From assembly GCF_012933505.1 (NCBI RefSeq), contig NZ_JABBNB010000011.1:62001-126000 (forward strand): a stretch of 64,000 nt of DNA. The letters run 5' to 3'. Every line of letters begins with the position of its first letter. The stretch's first letter is position 1. The notes beneath the pieces were generated by a model, which searched no databases, was not told the origin of the DNA, and saw only the letters and a program-made list of their open reading frames with translations. The DNA comes from Gordonia asplenii. GTDB taxonomy: Bacteria > Actinomycetota > Actinomycetes > Mycobacteriales > Mycobacteriaceae. The position numbers and the translations under genes are program-made. This document shows positions 44,823 through 53,216 of the stretch, piece by piece.

Positions 44823-45233
44823 ATGACTCCACGATTCAACGCGCTGTCCGTCCTGGTCGCCGACATGTCAGCCAGTGTCGACTTCTACCGCATCTGCGGG
44901 CTGACCTTCGGCGACGATCAATTCCCCGACGGCGTCGAGAAGGCGCAACACGTCGAGTCCCACGTCGACGGCTTCCGCATCATGTTCGACACGCACGCGG
45001 TGGCACAGTCGTTCCAGCCGGGATGGACGCCACCCGCCAGCCCCAACGAAGGCGTGTCGCTGGCATTCGACTGCGGCACACCGGCCGAGGTGGATCGCGT
45101 CTACGCCGAGCTCACCGGCGCGGGCCACCACGGCCACCTCGAGCCCTTCGACGCCTTCTGGGGCCAGCGATACGCGAGCGTCGCGGATCCGGACGGCAAC
45201 AGCGTCGAACTGTATGCGGCACTGGAGGTGTGA
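44823..45233 (+). CDS. VOC (glyoxalase/bleomycin-resistance) fold protein
   Basis: A 136-residue single-domain protein with two beta-alpha-beta-beta-beta modules. It opens with FNALSVLVADMSASVDFYR and ends VADPDGNSVELYAALE, the standard VOC metal-edge strands. It could bind a small metabolite, isomerise it or sequester a drug; nothing in the sequence tells which. It is divergent from dapE and convergent with the AraC gene. Confidence 0.85.
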   Translation: MTPRFNALSVLVADMSASVDFYRICGLTFGDDQFPDGVEKAQHVESHVDGFRIMFDTHAVAQSFQPGWTPPASPNEGVSLAFDCGTPAEVDRVYAELTGAGHHGHLEPFDAFWGQRYASVADPDGNSVELYAALEV

Positions 45234-45255
45234 GGGTCGCCGACCCGGCCCGGAC

Positions 45256-45948
45256 TCACGGCGACGTGCCGCGAAGGTCAGCCGGCGACTCGCCCGTCAA
45301 CGCCTTGAACTCCCGGTGCATGTGCGGATAGTCGGCGTATCCGCGACGGTGCGCGACGTCGGACAACGACAGTCCCGCTCGAAGGTCGGGCAGGGCGTCG
45401 GTGAGGCGTGAAATCCGCTGAAAGACCTTGGGACCGTATCCGATTCGCTGATTGACCTGGCGCTGAAAGGTGCGCGGGGACATTCCGGCGGCGCGGGCCG
45501 CGTCGGCGACGTCGACGCCGTCGCGCAGCATCGCGACGGTGGGCGTGACCCACTCGGGAACGTCGGCCAGCGCTTCGGCGCACATGTCGACCAGTGCCCC
45601 GGCGGGGTCGTCGGACAATGACATCCGGTCCAGCCAGCTGCGCGTACGACGATCACCCCACACGGCGCTGAGATCAATTCGACTGTCCCGCAACGCATCC
45701 GCCCGCTCACCGAGCACCGACGGCGCGACCCCCGGATCGAACCGCAACCCGACCATCCGATGCGGCCCTGCGCTCAGATACGACGCCGCGACGGTGTCGG
45801 GACCGGCGACCATCAGCGATTCCCCGGTCCAGATGATGTCCATGCAGCCGTCGGGCAGGATCGTCGCCGCGCCGCCGGCGTGCGTCGAGCACCACAGCAC
45901 GCCGGGGACCCGCCCGGCCCTGCGTTCGCGATAAGCGCTGATGGTCAC
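45256..45948 (-). CDS. AraC-family transcriptional regulator
   Basis: A 230-residue regulator. The N-terminal half is a DUF6597-like sensor region ([21 protein letters not shown]), and the C-terminal AraC double helix-turn-helix runs from [20 protein letters not shown] to [21 protein letters not shown]. The GTG at 45948 follows a -10 box by 6 nt; another GTG directly precedes it. It is divergent from dapD with overlapping promoters. Confidence 0.85.
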   Translation of the reverse strand: MTISAYRERRAGRVPGVLWCSTHAGGAATILPDGCMDIIWTGESLMVAGPDTVAASYLSAGPHRMVGLRFDPGVAPSVLGERADALRDSRIDLSAVWGDRRTRSWLDRMSLSDDPAGALVDMCAEALADVPEWVTPTVAMLRDGVDVADAARAAGMSPRTFQRQVNQRIGYGPKVFQRISRLTDALPDLRAGLSLSDVAHRRGYADYPHMHREFKALTGESPADLRGTSP

Positions 45949-45954
45949 CACCCA

Positions 45955-45960
45955 AGACTA
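45955..45960 (-). promoter_or_regulatory. -10 box TAGTCT of the AraC gene (leaderless)
   Basis: TAGTCT lies 6 nt before the GTG at 45948 and only 7 bp from the dapD -10 box on the other strand. Confidence 0.45.
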
Positions 45961-45967
45961 TGCCCGG

Positions 45968-45973
45968 TAAACT
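45968..45973 (+). promoter_or_regulatory. -10 box TAAACT of dapD (leaderless)
   Basis: TAAACT lies 8 nt before the GTG at 45982. Confidence 0.5.
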
Positions 45974-45981
45974 CGTGCCTC

Positions 45982-46950
45982 GTGACTACGCATGGAGCAT
46001 TCGCGATCGGAATCGCCACCCTGACCAACGGCACCGGCGCCGACACCCACACGGTGCTCGACGCTTGGTTCCCCGAACCCGAGCTCGCCACCATCGACAT
46101 CACCGGGACCGTCGTCCTCGACGACGCCGACACCCCGGACTATTTGCGCGAGCTCGTCGGCGTCGACGACGTGCGCGGGGTCAAGACCGTCGCGATCCGC
46201 ACCAACATCGCCGACCTGACCGAGCCGCCGACCGACGCCTACGACGTCTACCTGCGCCTGCACCTGCTCTCGCACCGTCTCGTCGCGCCGCACGGTGCCA
46301 ACCTCGACGGCCAGTTCGGGCTGCTCGCCAACGTGGTGTGGACCAACCACGGCCCGTGCGCAGTCGACGGCTTCGAGCAGGTCCGCGCCCGCCTGCGCGC
46401 CGCGCGCGGACCGGTGATCGTCTCGCACATCGACAAGTTCCCGCGGATGGTCGACTACGTGACGCCCGCCGGCGTGCGCATCGGCGACGCCGACCGGGTG
46501 CGGCTGGGCGCACACCTCGCGTCGGGCACCACCGTCATGCACGAGGGCTTCGTCAACTTCAACGCGGGCACGCTGGGTGCCTCGATGGTCGAGGGCCGCA
46601 TCTCGGCGGGAGTGGTCGTCGGCGACGGCTCCGACATCGGTGGCGGCGCGTCGACGATGGGCACCCTGTCCGGCGGCGGCAAGGAGATCATCAGCCTCGG
46701 AAAGCGCTGCCTGCTGGGCGCCAACTCTGGTTGCGGCATCCCGCTCGGCGACGACTGCGTCATCGAGGCGGGTCTCTACGTCACCGCGGGCACCAAGGTG
46801 ACCGGGCCCGACGGCACGGTCATCAAGGCGCGCGAGCTGTCCGGGCACTCGAACATCCTGTTCCGCCGCAACTCCTCGACCGGCGCAGTCGAAGTGGTGC
46901 CGTGGAAGGGCGACGGCATCGCCCTGAACGCGGCGCTGCACAAGAACTAA
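45982..46950 (+). CDS. dapD: 2,3,4,5-tetrahydropyridine-2,6-dicarboxylate N-succinyltransferase
   Basis: A 322-residue actinobacterial-type DapD, succinylating tetrahydrodipicolinate with succinyl-CoA in the DAP pathway. The N-terminal domain is followed by a left-handed beta helix of hexapeptides ([20 protein letters not shown] onward) with [20 protein letters not shown] and [14 protein letters not shown], the active-site region. GTG start with a leaderless promoter. Confidence 0.95.
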   Translation: MTTHGAFAIGIATLTNGTGADTHTVLDAWFPEPELATIDITGTVVLDDADTPDYLRELVGVDDVRGVKTVAIRTNIADLTEPPTDAYDVYLRLHLLSHRLVAPHGANLDGQFGLLANVVWTNHGPCAVDGFEQVRARLRAARGPVIVSHIDKFPRMVDYVTPAGVRIGDADRVRLGAHLASGTTVMHEGFVNFNAGTLGASMVEGRISAGVVVGDGSDIGGGASTMGTLSGGGKEIISLGKRCLLGANSGCGIPLGDDCVIEAGLYVTAGTKVTGPDGTVIKARELSGHSNILFRRNSSTGAVEVVPWKGDGIALNAALHKN

Positions 46951-46977
46951 CCGCGTCGATTCCGAGGATGACGAAAC

Positions 46978-48294
46978 TCAGCCGAAGCTCGCGGGCTGCG
47001 CGGGATCCAGTCGCAGCTGGTCGTCGTCGGCGTCGTAATCGTAGAGTTCCGCGTAGCGGCCCCAGTCGATCGCGGTGTGCAACTGGCGCTGAGCATCGTC
47101 GGCGGCGAAACCGCGGCGCAGCAGATCCTCGAAGAAGCCGAGTCGCAGACTGCGATTCGCGCTCGAAGTCAGCGCCCGCACGATCGTGCGCACCAGCGGC
47201 GCCCGGTCGCCGGCCTGCCGGGCGAAGACCTGTTTGGCTTCGACGATGCTGGCGGTGACGAACTGTTCGCCGATGTCGGTGAGCGAGATGTCGTTGTCGT
47301 CGACGGACACAAAGCCCAGCATCGCCGCGGCGTCGACGAGCGGCAACATATCGTCGATCTCGAAGTTGAGCTCCGCGGCGAGGTCGGGCAGGTCGACGGT
47401 TCCATTTCGAGCGGCGACCATCTCCACCAGACCAGCGAGCCCGCCCACGGTCGCGTCGGGCAGTGGGCGGGTGACCGGAGTGGCCTCACCGACCGGGGTA
47501 TCTACCTGCAGCTGAGTATCGCGACCGGTCAGCGCTCCGTACAGTTCATCGACCAGCGCCTCGAATTCGGTGCTCTGCCGATCACGTGGCCGTTCCATCC
47601 GGACCCGGGCTTCGTGGATGATTCGGCCGGGCTTGCTGCCGAGTACGACGACGCGGTCGGCGAGCAGTACCGCCTCTTCGATGTTGTGAGTGACGATGCA
47701 CACGCTCTTGGTCGGGAAGTCGTCCTGCGTCCACAGCTCGACGAGCTCATTTCGCAGGTTCTCCGCGGTCAGTACGTCGAGCGCCGAGAACGGCTCGTCC
47801 ATCAGCAGCAGGTCGGGCTGCAGGACCAGCGCGCGGGCGAAGCCGACACGCTGGCGCATGCCGCCGGAGAGCTCGCGCGGATAGGCTGACTCGAAACCGT
47901 CCAGACCGATGATGTCGATGGCTTGCAGGGCACGTTCACGCCGTTCGTCGCGGCCCACTCCCCGTGCCGCCAAACCCAGCTCGACATTGTCCTGCACGGT
48001 GAGCCACGGCATCAGCGCGAAGGACTGAAAGACCATGGCCGTCGCCGGATTGGCCCCGACCAACGGAGCTCCGCCTGCGTCGACCTTCCCCGACGACGCC
48101 GGGATCAAGCCGGCGATGATACGCAACAGCGTCGACTTTCCCGACCCCGACCGGCCCAGTAGTGCGACGATCTCACCACTGTCGATACGCAGATCGATAC
48201 CGTCGAGAACGGTGAACGTATCACCTTGCGGCCCTTCGAAACTCTTCGTCAGATCGGCGATGTCGATCAGCGGTGCCTTGGCGATGGCGGTCAT
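46978..48294 (-). CDS. ABC transporter ATPase with C-terminal AAA-associated domain (nitrate/sulfonate/taurine type)
   Basis: A 438-residue protein. Residues ~1-260 are an ABC ATPase with Walker A GRSGSGKS, signature LSGGMRQRVGFARAL, Walker B LLLMDEPFSALD and the H-loop THNIEEA. Residues ~290-438 form the AAA-associated domain seen on some actinobacterial ATPases of this family. It is paired with the fused permease 37 bp upstream. No substrate-binding protein gene is adjacent, so the substrate cannot be assigned. Confidence 0.9.
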   Translation of the reverse strand: MTAIAKAPLIDIADLTKSFEGPQGDTFTVLDGIDLRIDSGEIVALLGRSGSGKSTLLRIIAGLIPASSGKVDAGGAPLVGANPATAMVFQSFALMPWLTVQDNVELGLAARGVGRDERRERALQAIDIIGLDGFESAYPRELSGGMRQRVGFARALVLQPDLLLMDEPFSALDVLTAENLRNELVELWTQDDFPTKSVCIVTHNIEEAVLLADRVVVLGSKPGRIIHEARVRMERPRDRQSTEFEALVDELYGALTGRDTQLQVDTPVGEATPVTRPLPDATVGGLAGLVEMVAARNGTVDLPDLAAELNFEIDDMLPLVDAAAMLGFVSVDDNDISLTDIGEQFVTASIVEAKQVFARQAGDRAPLVRTIVRALTSSANRSLRLGFFEDLLRRGFAADDAQRQLHTAIDWGRYAELYDYDADDDQLRLDPAQPASFG

Positions 48295-48331
48295 GGGACG
48301 TCCTTGTCGGTAGAGGGGGTGGCAGCAGCCG

Positions 48332-50092
48332 TCAGAGTGTGTAGCGGCGTTCGGCGAGTGCGTAGAGCCTGCGCCAGAAGACGGCGTTGGTCGCCACCAC
48401 GAAGGCACACATCACACAGATCCCGAGTAGCAGGTGCGCCCAGTGATCGGGTGCCGTCGACGCCGTCCATTGCGCGATGTAGTTGCCGAGGCCGTGCGCG
48501 TTGTAGGTCTGACCGTTGTAGGTGATGATCTCGGCGACGATGGAGGCGTTCCACGCACCGCCCGCAGCGGTGATACCACCGGTCACGTAGCTCGCGAAGA
48601 TGGCCGGCAGCAACACTTTTCGCCAGCGCAGGGACCGGGACAACCGCATATCGGCGGATGCCTCCAACAGATCGTTGGGTATCGCCGACGCCCCCGCGAT
48701 CACGTTGAACAGGATGTACCACTGCGTACCGAGTGCCATCAGCACGATGCCGCCGACGTCGAGGCCGATGTGTAGCGCGAGGAACACGGCGGTCACGATC
48801 GGGAACAGGAAGTTGGCCGGAAAACTCGCGCACACTTGGATGACCGGCTGCAGCATCCGGGACAGCTTGGGGTTGAGCCCGATCAGAACTCCGATCGGCA
48901 CCCAGATCGCGGTGCAGACGATCATCACCACGACGATGCGGGCCATCGTCGCGCAGCCGAGCAGGACCGTGTAGCCCACTTCATGAAGTCCGACGTCGCC
49001 GAGAATCACCTCGACGATCCGGTAGAGCGTATAGCCGAGCAATGCGGCCACAGCGAGAGCGAACAGGACGTCGGCGATTCGTCGGCGCTGTGCGTGCACA
49101 ACCGGCGGCGGGCCGGTACGACCGCCGAGCACCCCGAACGCCCGGTCACAGACATCGGTGACCGGATCGAGCAGTCGATTCGCCAAACCTGCGGCGTGCG
49201 ATCGTCGTAATAGGTTGAGTACCAACGACTTCGGCTCGCGCCCCGACGCCGAGTTCTCGACGCGGAAGCGCTCGGCCCAAGCCGTCAGCGGACTCCAGAA
49301 GGCGAAGTTCACGACCACCACCACGATGATCATCGTGATGATCGCCCACCAGACATCACCGAGATCGCCTTCGCTCGACGCCGAGGCCACGTAGGCACCG
49401 ATTCCCGGCAGGGCAAACGACTTGCCCGACACCGACACCGCTTCCGACGCCGTCAGGAAGAACCACGCGCCGCCGAAGCTCATCATCGAATTCCAGACCA
49501 GCGGAATCATGCCGCTCGGTACGTCCAATCGCCAAAACCGTTGCCAGCGCGACAATCTGAGGTTCACGGCAGCCTCGGTGAGATCGCGGGGCTGCGACGT
49601 GAGGCTCTGGTAGAAGGCGAAGGTCATGTTCCACGCCTGCGAGGTGAAGATGGCGAAGATCGCCGCTGATTCCAGTCCCAGCTCCGAGCCGGGAAACAGC
49701 GCGATGAACATGGTCACCGTGATCGACAGAAAGCCGAGGATCGGCACCGACTGCAGAATGTCGAGGACGGGCAACAACACGATTCGTGCTCGGCGGGACC
49801 GTGCGGCGATCGTTGCGTAGACGAACGTGAAAATCAGCGACAGCCCGAGGCCGATGAACATGCGCAGCAACGACCGCGCCGCGTAGTACGGGAGCTTGGC
49901 CGGGTTGGTGTCGATCGACGTCGGCGCGTTCGACAGGTTCACCGAGGCGTTCATCCCCTGCGAAATCCGCACGATCACCCAGATCAACGCGATCGCGCCG
50001 ACGAGGATCAAGATGTCGGCGGCCACGCCGCCGCTTCGTTCGCGGACGGCCTCGGGGCTGGTCAACCGGCGGCGGGTATCGACGACTGTCAT
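48332..50092 (-). CDS. ABC transporter permease with two fused permease domains
   Basis: A 586-residue membrane protein holding two BPD_transp_1 domains, each with an EAA-type loop: the first near LTEAAVNLRLSRWQRFWRLD, the second near LLEASADMRLSRSLRWRKVL. About ten to twelve hydrophobic segments are visible, with a ~60-residue hydrophilic linker between the halves. Fusion means a single chain forms the channel for the downstream ATPase. It starts at the ATG at 50092. Confidence 0.9.
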   Translation of the reverse strand: MTVVDTRRRLTSPEAVRERSGGVAADILILVGAIALIWVIVRISQGMNASVNLSNAPTSIDTNPAKLPYYAARSLLRMFIGLGLSLIFTFVYATIAARSRRARIVLLPVLDILQSVPILGFLSITVTMFIALFPGSELGLESAAIFAIFTSQAWNMTFAFYQSLTSQPRDLTEAAVNLRLSRWQRFWRLDVPSGMIPLVWNSMMSFGGAWFFLTASEAVSVSGKSFALPGIGAYVASASSEGDLGDVWWAIITMIIVVVVVNFAFWSPLTAWAERFRVENSASGREPKSLVLNLLRRSHAAGLANRLLDPVTDVCDRAFGVLGGRTGPPPVVHAQRRRIADVLFALAVAALLGYTLYRIVEVILGDVGLHEVGYTVLLGCATMARIVVVMIVCTAIWVPIGVLIGLNPKLSRMLQPVIQVCASFPANFLFPIVTAVFLALHIGLDVGGIVLMALGTQWYILFNVIAGASAIPNDLLEASADMRLSRSLRWRKVLLPAIFASYVTGGITAAGGAWNASIVAEIITYNGQTYNAHGLGNYIAQWTASTAPDHWAHLLLGICVMCAFVVATNAVFWRRLYALAERRYTL

Positions 50093-50322
50093 GGTGGGTC
50101 TTCCTCGCGATGCCTCTCGCGCCCGGACCATAACCGCCCGCGCTGGTACGCCGAAAACCCTAGCGCCTGACGAGAATTGCAGCGGCGTGCAAATCCGGTG
50201 CCGCACCGGAGTTTTCGTCTGGAAACCGTCACGAACATGAACAGCGGGTGAACCGAGTACCGAACTCTTTCAGCGGCCTTTAAGAAAATTGGGACACCGC
50301 GGCACAAAGCTGGCATCGCGAT

Positions 50323-50364
50323 CGACGCCGAAATGAGATCTAACTCACATTCATTTCGGCGTCG
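50323..50364. terminator. Strong 14-bp hairpin in the dapC-permease gap
   Basis: CGACGCCGAAATGA and TCATTTCGGCGTCG pair perfectly around a 14-nt loop, 72 bp beyond the dapC stop. It probably ends the fdxC-dapC transcript, without a U-tract. The rest of the 343-bp gap (50093-50435) shows nothing else recognisable. Confidence 0.6.
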
Positions 50365-50435
50365 TCAGTGGATCGAATACCACGCCCCCGGCGCACCAAA
50401 CACCGGAGACGGTCACTTGTTCTACTGAGTGCGCA

Positions 50436-51533
50436 TCAGCCGCGCAGCCGGCGGGCGGCGGCTTCGATCCGTTCGTCGGTGGCGGTCAGTGCGATGCGCA
50501 CATGATTCACACCCGCCGGACCGTAGAAGTCGCCCGGCGCGGCCAGAATGCCGCGCTGCGCGAGCCACTCGATGCTGTCGCGCCCCGACTCCCGGCGCGT
50601 CGACCACAGGTACAGCCCGGCCTGCGAATGGTCCACGGTGAATCCGGCGGCTTCGACGGCTGGCTTCAGAATGTCGCGGCGTGCCCGGTAGCGCGCCGCC
50701 TGCTCGTCGACGTGCCGGTCGTCGTCGAGCGCGGCGACCATCGCCGCCTGGATCGGGAAAGGCACGATGAAGCCGGAATGCTTTCGGACAGCGAGCAATT
50801 CGGCGATCAGTTCGGCGTCGCCGGCGAGGAAACCCGCCCGGTAGGACGCCAGGTTGGACACCTTGGACAGCGAATGCACGGCAAGCAATCCGGTGTGGTC
50901 GCCCCCGGAGACGCGCGGGTCGAGTACCGACACCGGCTCGGCCTCCCACGCCAGGCCGAGGTAGCACTCGTCGGACACGACGACGGCGTTGCGGTCACGC
51001 GCCCACGCCACGATGCGTCGAAGCGTGTCGACGTCCATCACCGCACCGGTCGGGTTCGACGGTGAATTGACGAAAACGATTGCGGCGGAATCGACGTCGG
51101 CGATGCCCGACGCGTCGGCACGAATCGGCGTGGCACCGGCCAGAATCGCGCTCACCTCGTAGGTCGGGTAGGCGACCTGGGGGATGATCACATTCTCCCC
51201 GGGCTCGACGCCGAGCGCGCTGACTAGCCCGGCGATCGCTTCCTTGGTGCCGATCACCGGCAGGATCGCCGAGTCGTCGAGTTGCGCCGTCGAATAGCGT
51301 CGCGTCAGCGCCGACGTTGCGGCACAACGTAATTCGCGGGTGCCGACCGTCGTCGGATAGCCCGGGAAATCCGACGCCGCCGCCAGCGCGGCACGGATCA
51401 CCGGATCGACCGGATCGACCGGCGTACCGACCGACAGATCGACGATTCCATCCGGGTGCGCGGCAGCGGTGCGTTTGACCGCAGCAATGGTGTCCCAGGG
51501 GAAGTCGGGAAGCGCGGTGCTGACGCGTTTCAC
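50436..51533 (-). CDS. dapC: Succinyldiaminopimelate transaminase (DapC)
   Basis: A 365-residue fold-type I PLP aminotransferase. The GTPVDPVDPVIRAAL opening, YPTTVGTRELR, NSPSNPTGA, DECYLGLAWE and the PLP Lys in SLSKVSNLASYRAGF are all visible. It sits directly after a seven-iron ferredoxin gene, the conserved mycobacterial order for DapC, and so supplies the aminotransfer step of the DAP pathway with dapD and dapE. The GTG start is 5 nt after the fdxC stop. Confidence 0.93.
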   Translation of the reverse strand: MKRVSTALPDFPWDTIAAVKRTAAAHPDGIVDLSVGTPVDPVDPVIRAALAAASDFPGYPTTVGTRELRCAATSALTRRYSTAQLDDSAILPVIGTKEAIAGLVSALGVEPGENVIIPQVAYPTYEVSAILAGATPIRADASGIADVDSAAIVFVNSPSNPTGAVMDVDTLRRIVAWARDRNAVVVSDECYLGLAWEAEPVSVLDPRVSGGDHTGLLAVHSLSKVSNLASYRAGFLAGDAELIAELLAVRKHSGFIVPFPIQAAMVAALDDDRHVDEQAARYRARRDILKPAVEAAGFTVDHSQAGLYLWSTRRESGRDSIEWLAQRGILAAPGDFYGPAGVNHVRIALTATDERIEAAARRLRG

Positions 51534-51538
51534 TGGGG

Positions 51539-51868
51539 CTAGTCTTCTTCGGTGTTCATCGGGGGCAGGCTCTTGATGAACGGCGCATCCGACTCGACCT
51601 TGCCGACCTTGCTCGCCCCGCCCGGCGAACCGAGCTCGTCGAAGAAGTCGACGTTGGCGCCCACGTAAGGCTCCCACTCGTCAGGCACGTCGTCCTCGTA
51701 GAAGATGGCCTCGACGGGGCAGACCGGCTCGCACGCACCGCAGTCGACGCACTCGTCGGGCTGGATGTAGAGCATCCGCTCGCCCTCGTAGATGCAGTCG
51801 ACCGGACACTCCTCGACACACGCCTTATCCAAGACGTCGACGCAGGGCTCGGCGATGATGTACGTCAC
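51539..51868 (-). CDS. fdxC: Seven-iron ferredoxin FdxC
   Basis: A 109-residue ferredoxin. CVDVLDKACVEECPVDCIYEG provides the [3Fe-4S]/[4Fe-4S] Cys set (in pieces: C9, C17, C21 region) and CVDCGACEPVCPV gives the second cluster. The acidic tail is typical. It donates electrons to a partner such as a P450 or reductase. GTG start with AAGGAG 6 nt upstream. It is co-transcribed with dapC. Confidence 0.95.
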   Translation of the reverse strand: MTYIIAEPCVDVLDKACVEECPVDCIYEGERMLYIQPDECVDCGACEPVCPVEAIFYEDDVPDEWEPYVGANVDFFDELGSPGGASKVGKVESDAPFIKSLPPMNTEED

Positions 51869-51908
51869 CAGGTTCTCCTTACCGCAATCCTCTTCAACAC
51901 CGGACGAA

Positions 51909-51922
51909 TGACAGGCCTGTCA
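51909..51922. promoter_or_regulatory. 14-bp perfect palindrome upstream of fdxC
   Basis: TGACAGGCCTGTCA lies 41-54 bp before the fdxC start in the 372-bp fdxC/cysteine dioxygenase gap (51869-52240). It is a candidate operator for an unknown regulator. Besides it and the leader frame at 52134, I see nothing in this gap. Confidence 0.4.
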
Positions 51923-52133
51923 AACCGGTCGGCGCAGGGGGCTGTCCCGCACCGAAGACCTCGATCAAGAGTATCCGCCACCAGGTCGCCGCCCGAAAAC
52001 CAGGTCCCACTGACCAGGGGACAGATCACACCAATGCGCAGGTCGGCGAACGGGGCGCCTAAAAATCAGCAGAGCGCAAAACCTCGACCGTTCCTCCCGG
52101 CCCGACGACACTGGGCACGTGACTTTCGACTCG

Positions 52134-52169
52134 ATGACCCGGCGCATGCGCAAGCTCTGTTGTCGCTGA
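52134..52169 (+). CDS. Cys-Cys leader peptide (uORF) ahead of cysteine dioxygenase
   Basis: An 11-codon frame reads MTRRMRKLCCR followed by TGA, ending 71 nt before the dioxygenase ATG. Two tandem Cys codons (TGT TGT, 52158-52163) and a Leu just before resemble the cysteine-rich leader peptides described as cysteine-responsive uORFs in mycobacteria. An in-frame GTG at 52119 would give a 16-residue version. I see no strong ribosome site, so the start is uncertain. It is too short to be found by length-based gene calling. Confidence 0.5.
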   Translation: MTRRMRKLCCR

Positions 52170-52202
52170 CCCGTTCTAACTCAACGTCGGCGCACGCAGA
52201 GC
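52154..52202 (+). promoter_or_regulatory. Predicted leader stem containing the Cys codons (attenuator candidate)
   Basis: GCTCTG (52154-52159) pairs with CAGAGC (52197-52202), and CGCTGAC (52164-52170) pairs with GTCGGCG (52186-52192, one G-U). Together they form a two-part stem around a 15-nt loop. The Cys codons lie in and just after the outer 5' arm, so a ribosome stalled there would open the stem. Confidence 0.42.
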
Positions 52203-52240
52203 GCCCCGTCCATCGACCTCGATCACCGAAAGCCATTCAC

Positions 52241-52819
52241 ATGACCTCCACGCTGGCTCGCCCACGATCCACCTCGACACCGACCGGCCCGGCAACGCAC
52301 CTCCCGACGCGGCTGCGACCCGCCGACCTGTTGCGCATCACCGACCAAGGCGCCGCCGACGTCCTCGACGGCCGCTACAACCACCTGCTGCCCACCGAGT
52401 GGGACACCGTCAACCGCTGGGCGACCCGCCTCGAAGCCGACGACGATCTCGACGTCTGGCTGATCAGCTGGACGCCCAACGAGCACACCGAGCTGCACGA
52501 TCACGCCGGATCGCTCGGCGCGTTGACCGTCCTGTCCGGGTCGCTGCTGGAGTACCGCTGGAACGGTGCGGCGCTGCGGCGTCGAACGCTCGACGCAGGC
52601 GATCAGGCATCGTTTCCCCTGGGCTGGGTGCACGACGTCGTAGCCAACCCCCACGCCGCTCCCCTGCGGCCGGTGGCCGCCACGAGCTCGACGCCGCCGG
52701 CCGTGTCGTTGAGTGTGCATGCCTACTCGCCGCCGCTGACGGCGATGTCGTATTACGAGGTGACCGAACACCAGACGTTGCGGCGCACCCGCACCACGCT
52801 GACAGATCAGCCGGAATGA
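52241..52819 (+). CDS. Cysteine dioxygenase-family protein
   Basis: A 192-residue cupin that oxidises cysteine to cysteine sulfinate with non-heme iron. The iron ligands fit His86 and His88 in ELHDHAG and His131 in GWVHDVVA; the end motif SVHAYSPPL (H160, Y162) is the catalytic dyad of the family. The first ~35 residues are variable. It overlaps the rhodanese frame by 4 bp (ATGA), which links cysteine oxidation and sulfur-transfer chemistry. The upstream leader peptide suggests control by cysteine supply. Confidence 0.88.
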   Translation: MTSTLARPRSTSTPTGPATHLPTRLRPADLLRITDQGAADVLDGRYNHLLPTEWDTVNRWATRLEADDDLDVWLISWTPNEHTELHDHAGSLGALTVLSGSLLEYRWNGAALRRRTLDAGDQASFPLGWVHDVVANPHAAPLRPVAATSSTPPAVSLSVHAYSPPLTAMSYYEVTEHQTLRRTRTTLTDQPE

Positions 52820-53212
52820 CGACCATCGACGACATCCTGGCCCGGGCGCGGCGTCGTTTGCGTCGGGTGACGGCAGCCGACGTCCCCGCGGAACTCGCCG
52901 CCGGAGCCGTGCTCGTCGACATCCGGCCGCAGGCACAGCGCGACGCCGAGGGCGAATTCCCCGGGCGCGCTGATCATCGAGCGCAACGTGCTGGAATGGC
53001 GCGCCGATCCGGCGAGCGACGCCCGTATCCCCGCCGCCGTCGACCACGACGTCCGCTGGATCATCTTGTGCCAGCAGGGATATACGTCGTCGTTGGCCGC
53101 GGCGTCGTTGCAGGACCTGGGACTGCACCGGGCGACCGACGTCGTCGGCGGCTACGAGGCACTCGCCGCCGCGGGGGTAGTGGGGGTCAGCGCAGACCCC
53201 GACAAGCATTAA
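52816..53212 (+). pseudogene. Rhodanese-like sulfurtransferase with +1 frameshift
   Basis: The frame starting at the overlapping ATG (MTTIDDILARARRRL, AAGAVLVDIRPQAQRDAEGEFPG in pieces) stops matching the family after EFPG. One base over, the sequence continues as ALIIERNVLEWRADP and then WIILCQQGYTSSLAAASLQD, which carries the rhodanese catalytic Cys loop, to the stop at 53212. Removing one G from the GGG run at 52963-52965 (in CCCCGGG) would restore a ~131-residue protein. This is either a real inactivating or programmed shift, or a sequencing error. Confidence 0.8.
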
Positions 53213-53216
53213 GCTG

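Noticed and set aside
45234..45246. Small hairpin GGGTC-gcc-GACCC between the VOC and AraC genes
   Set aside because: A 5-bp stem is too short to call as a terminator in GC-rich DNA.
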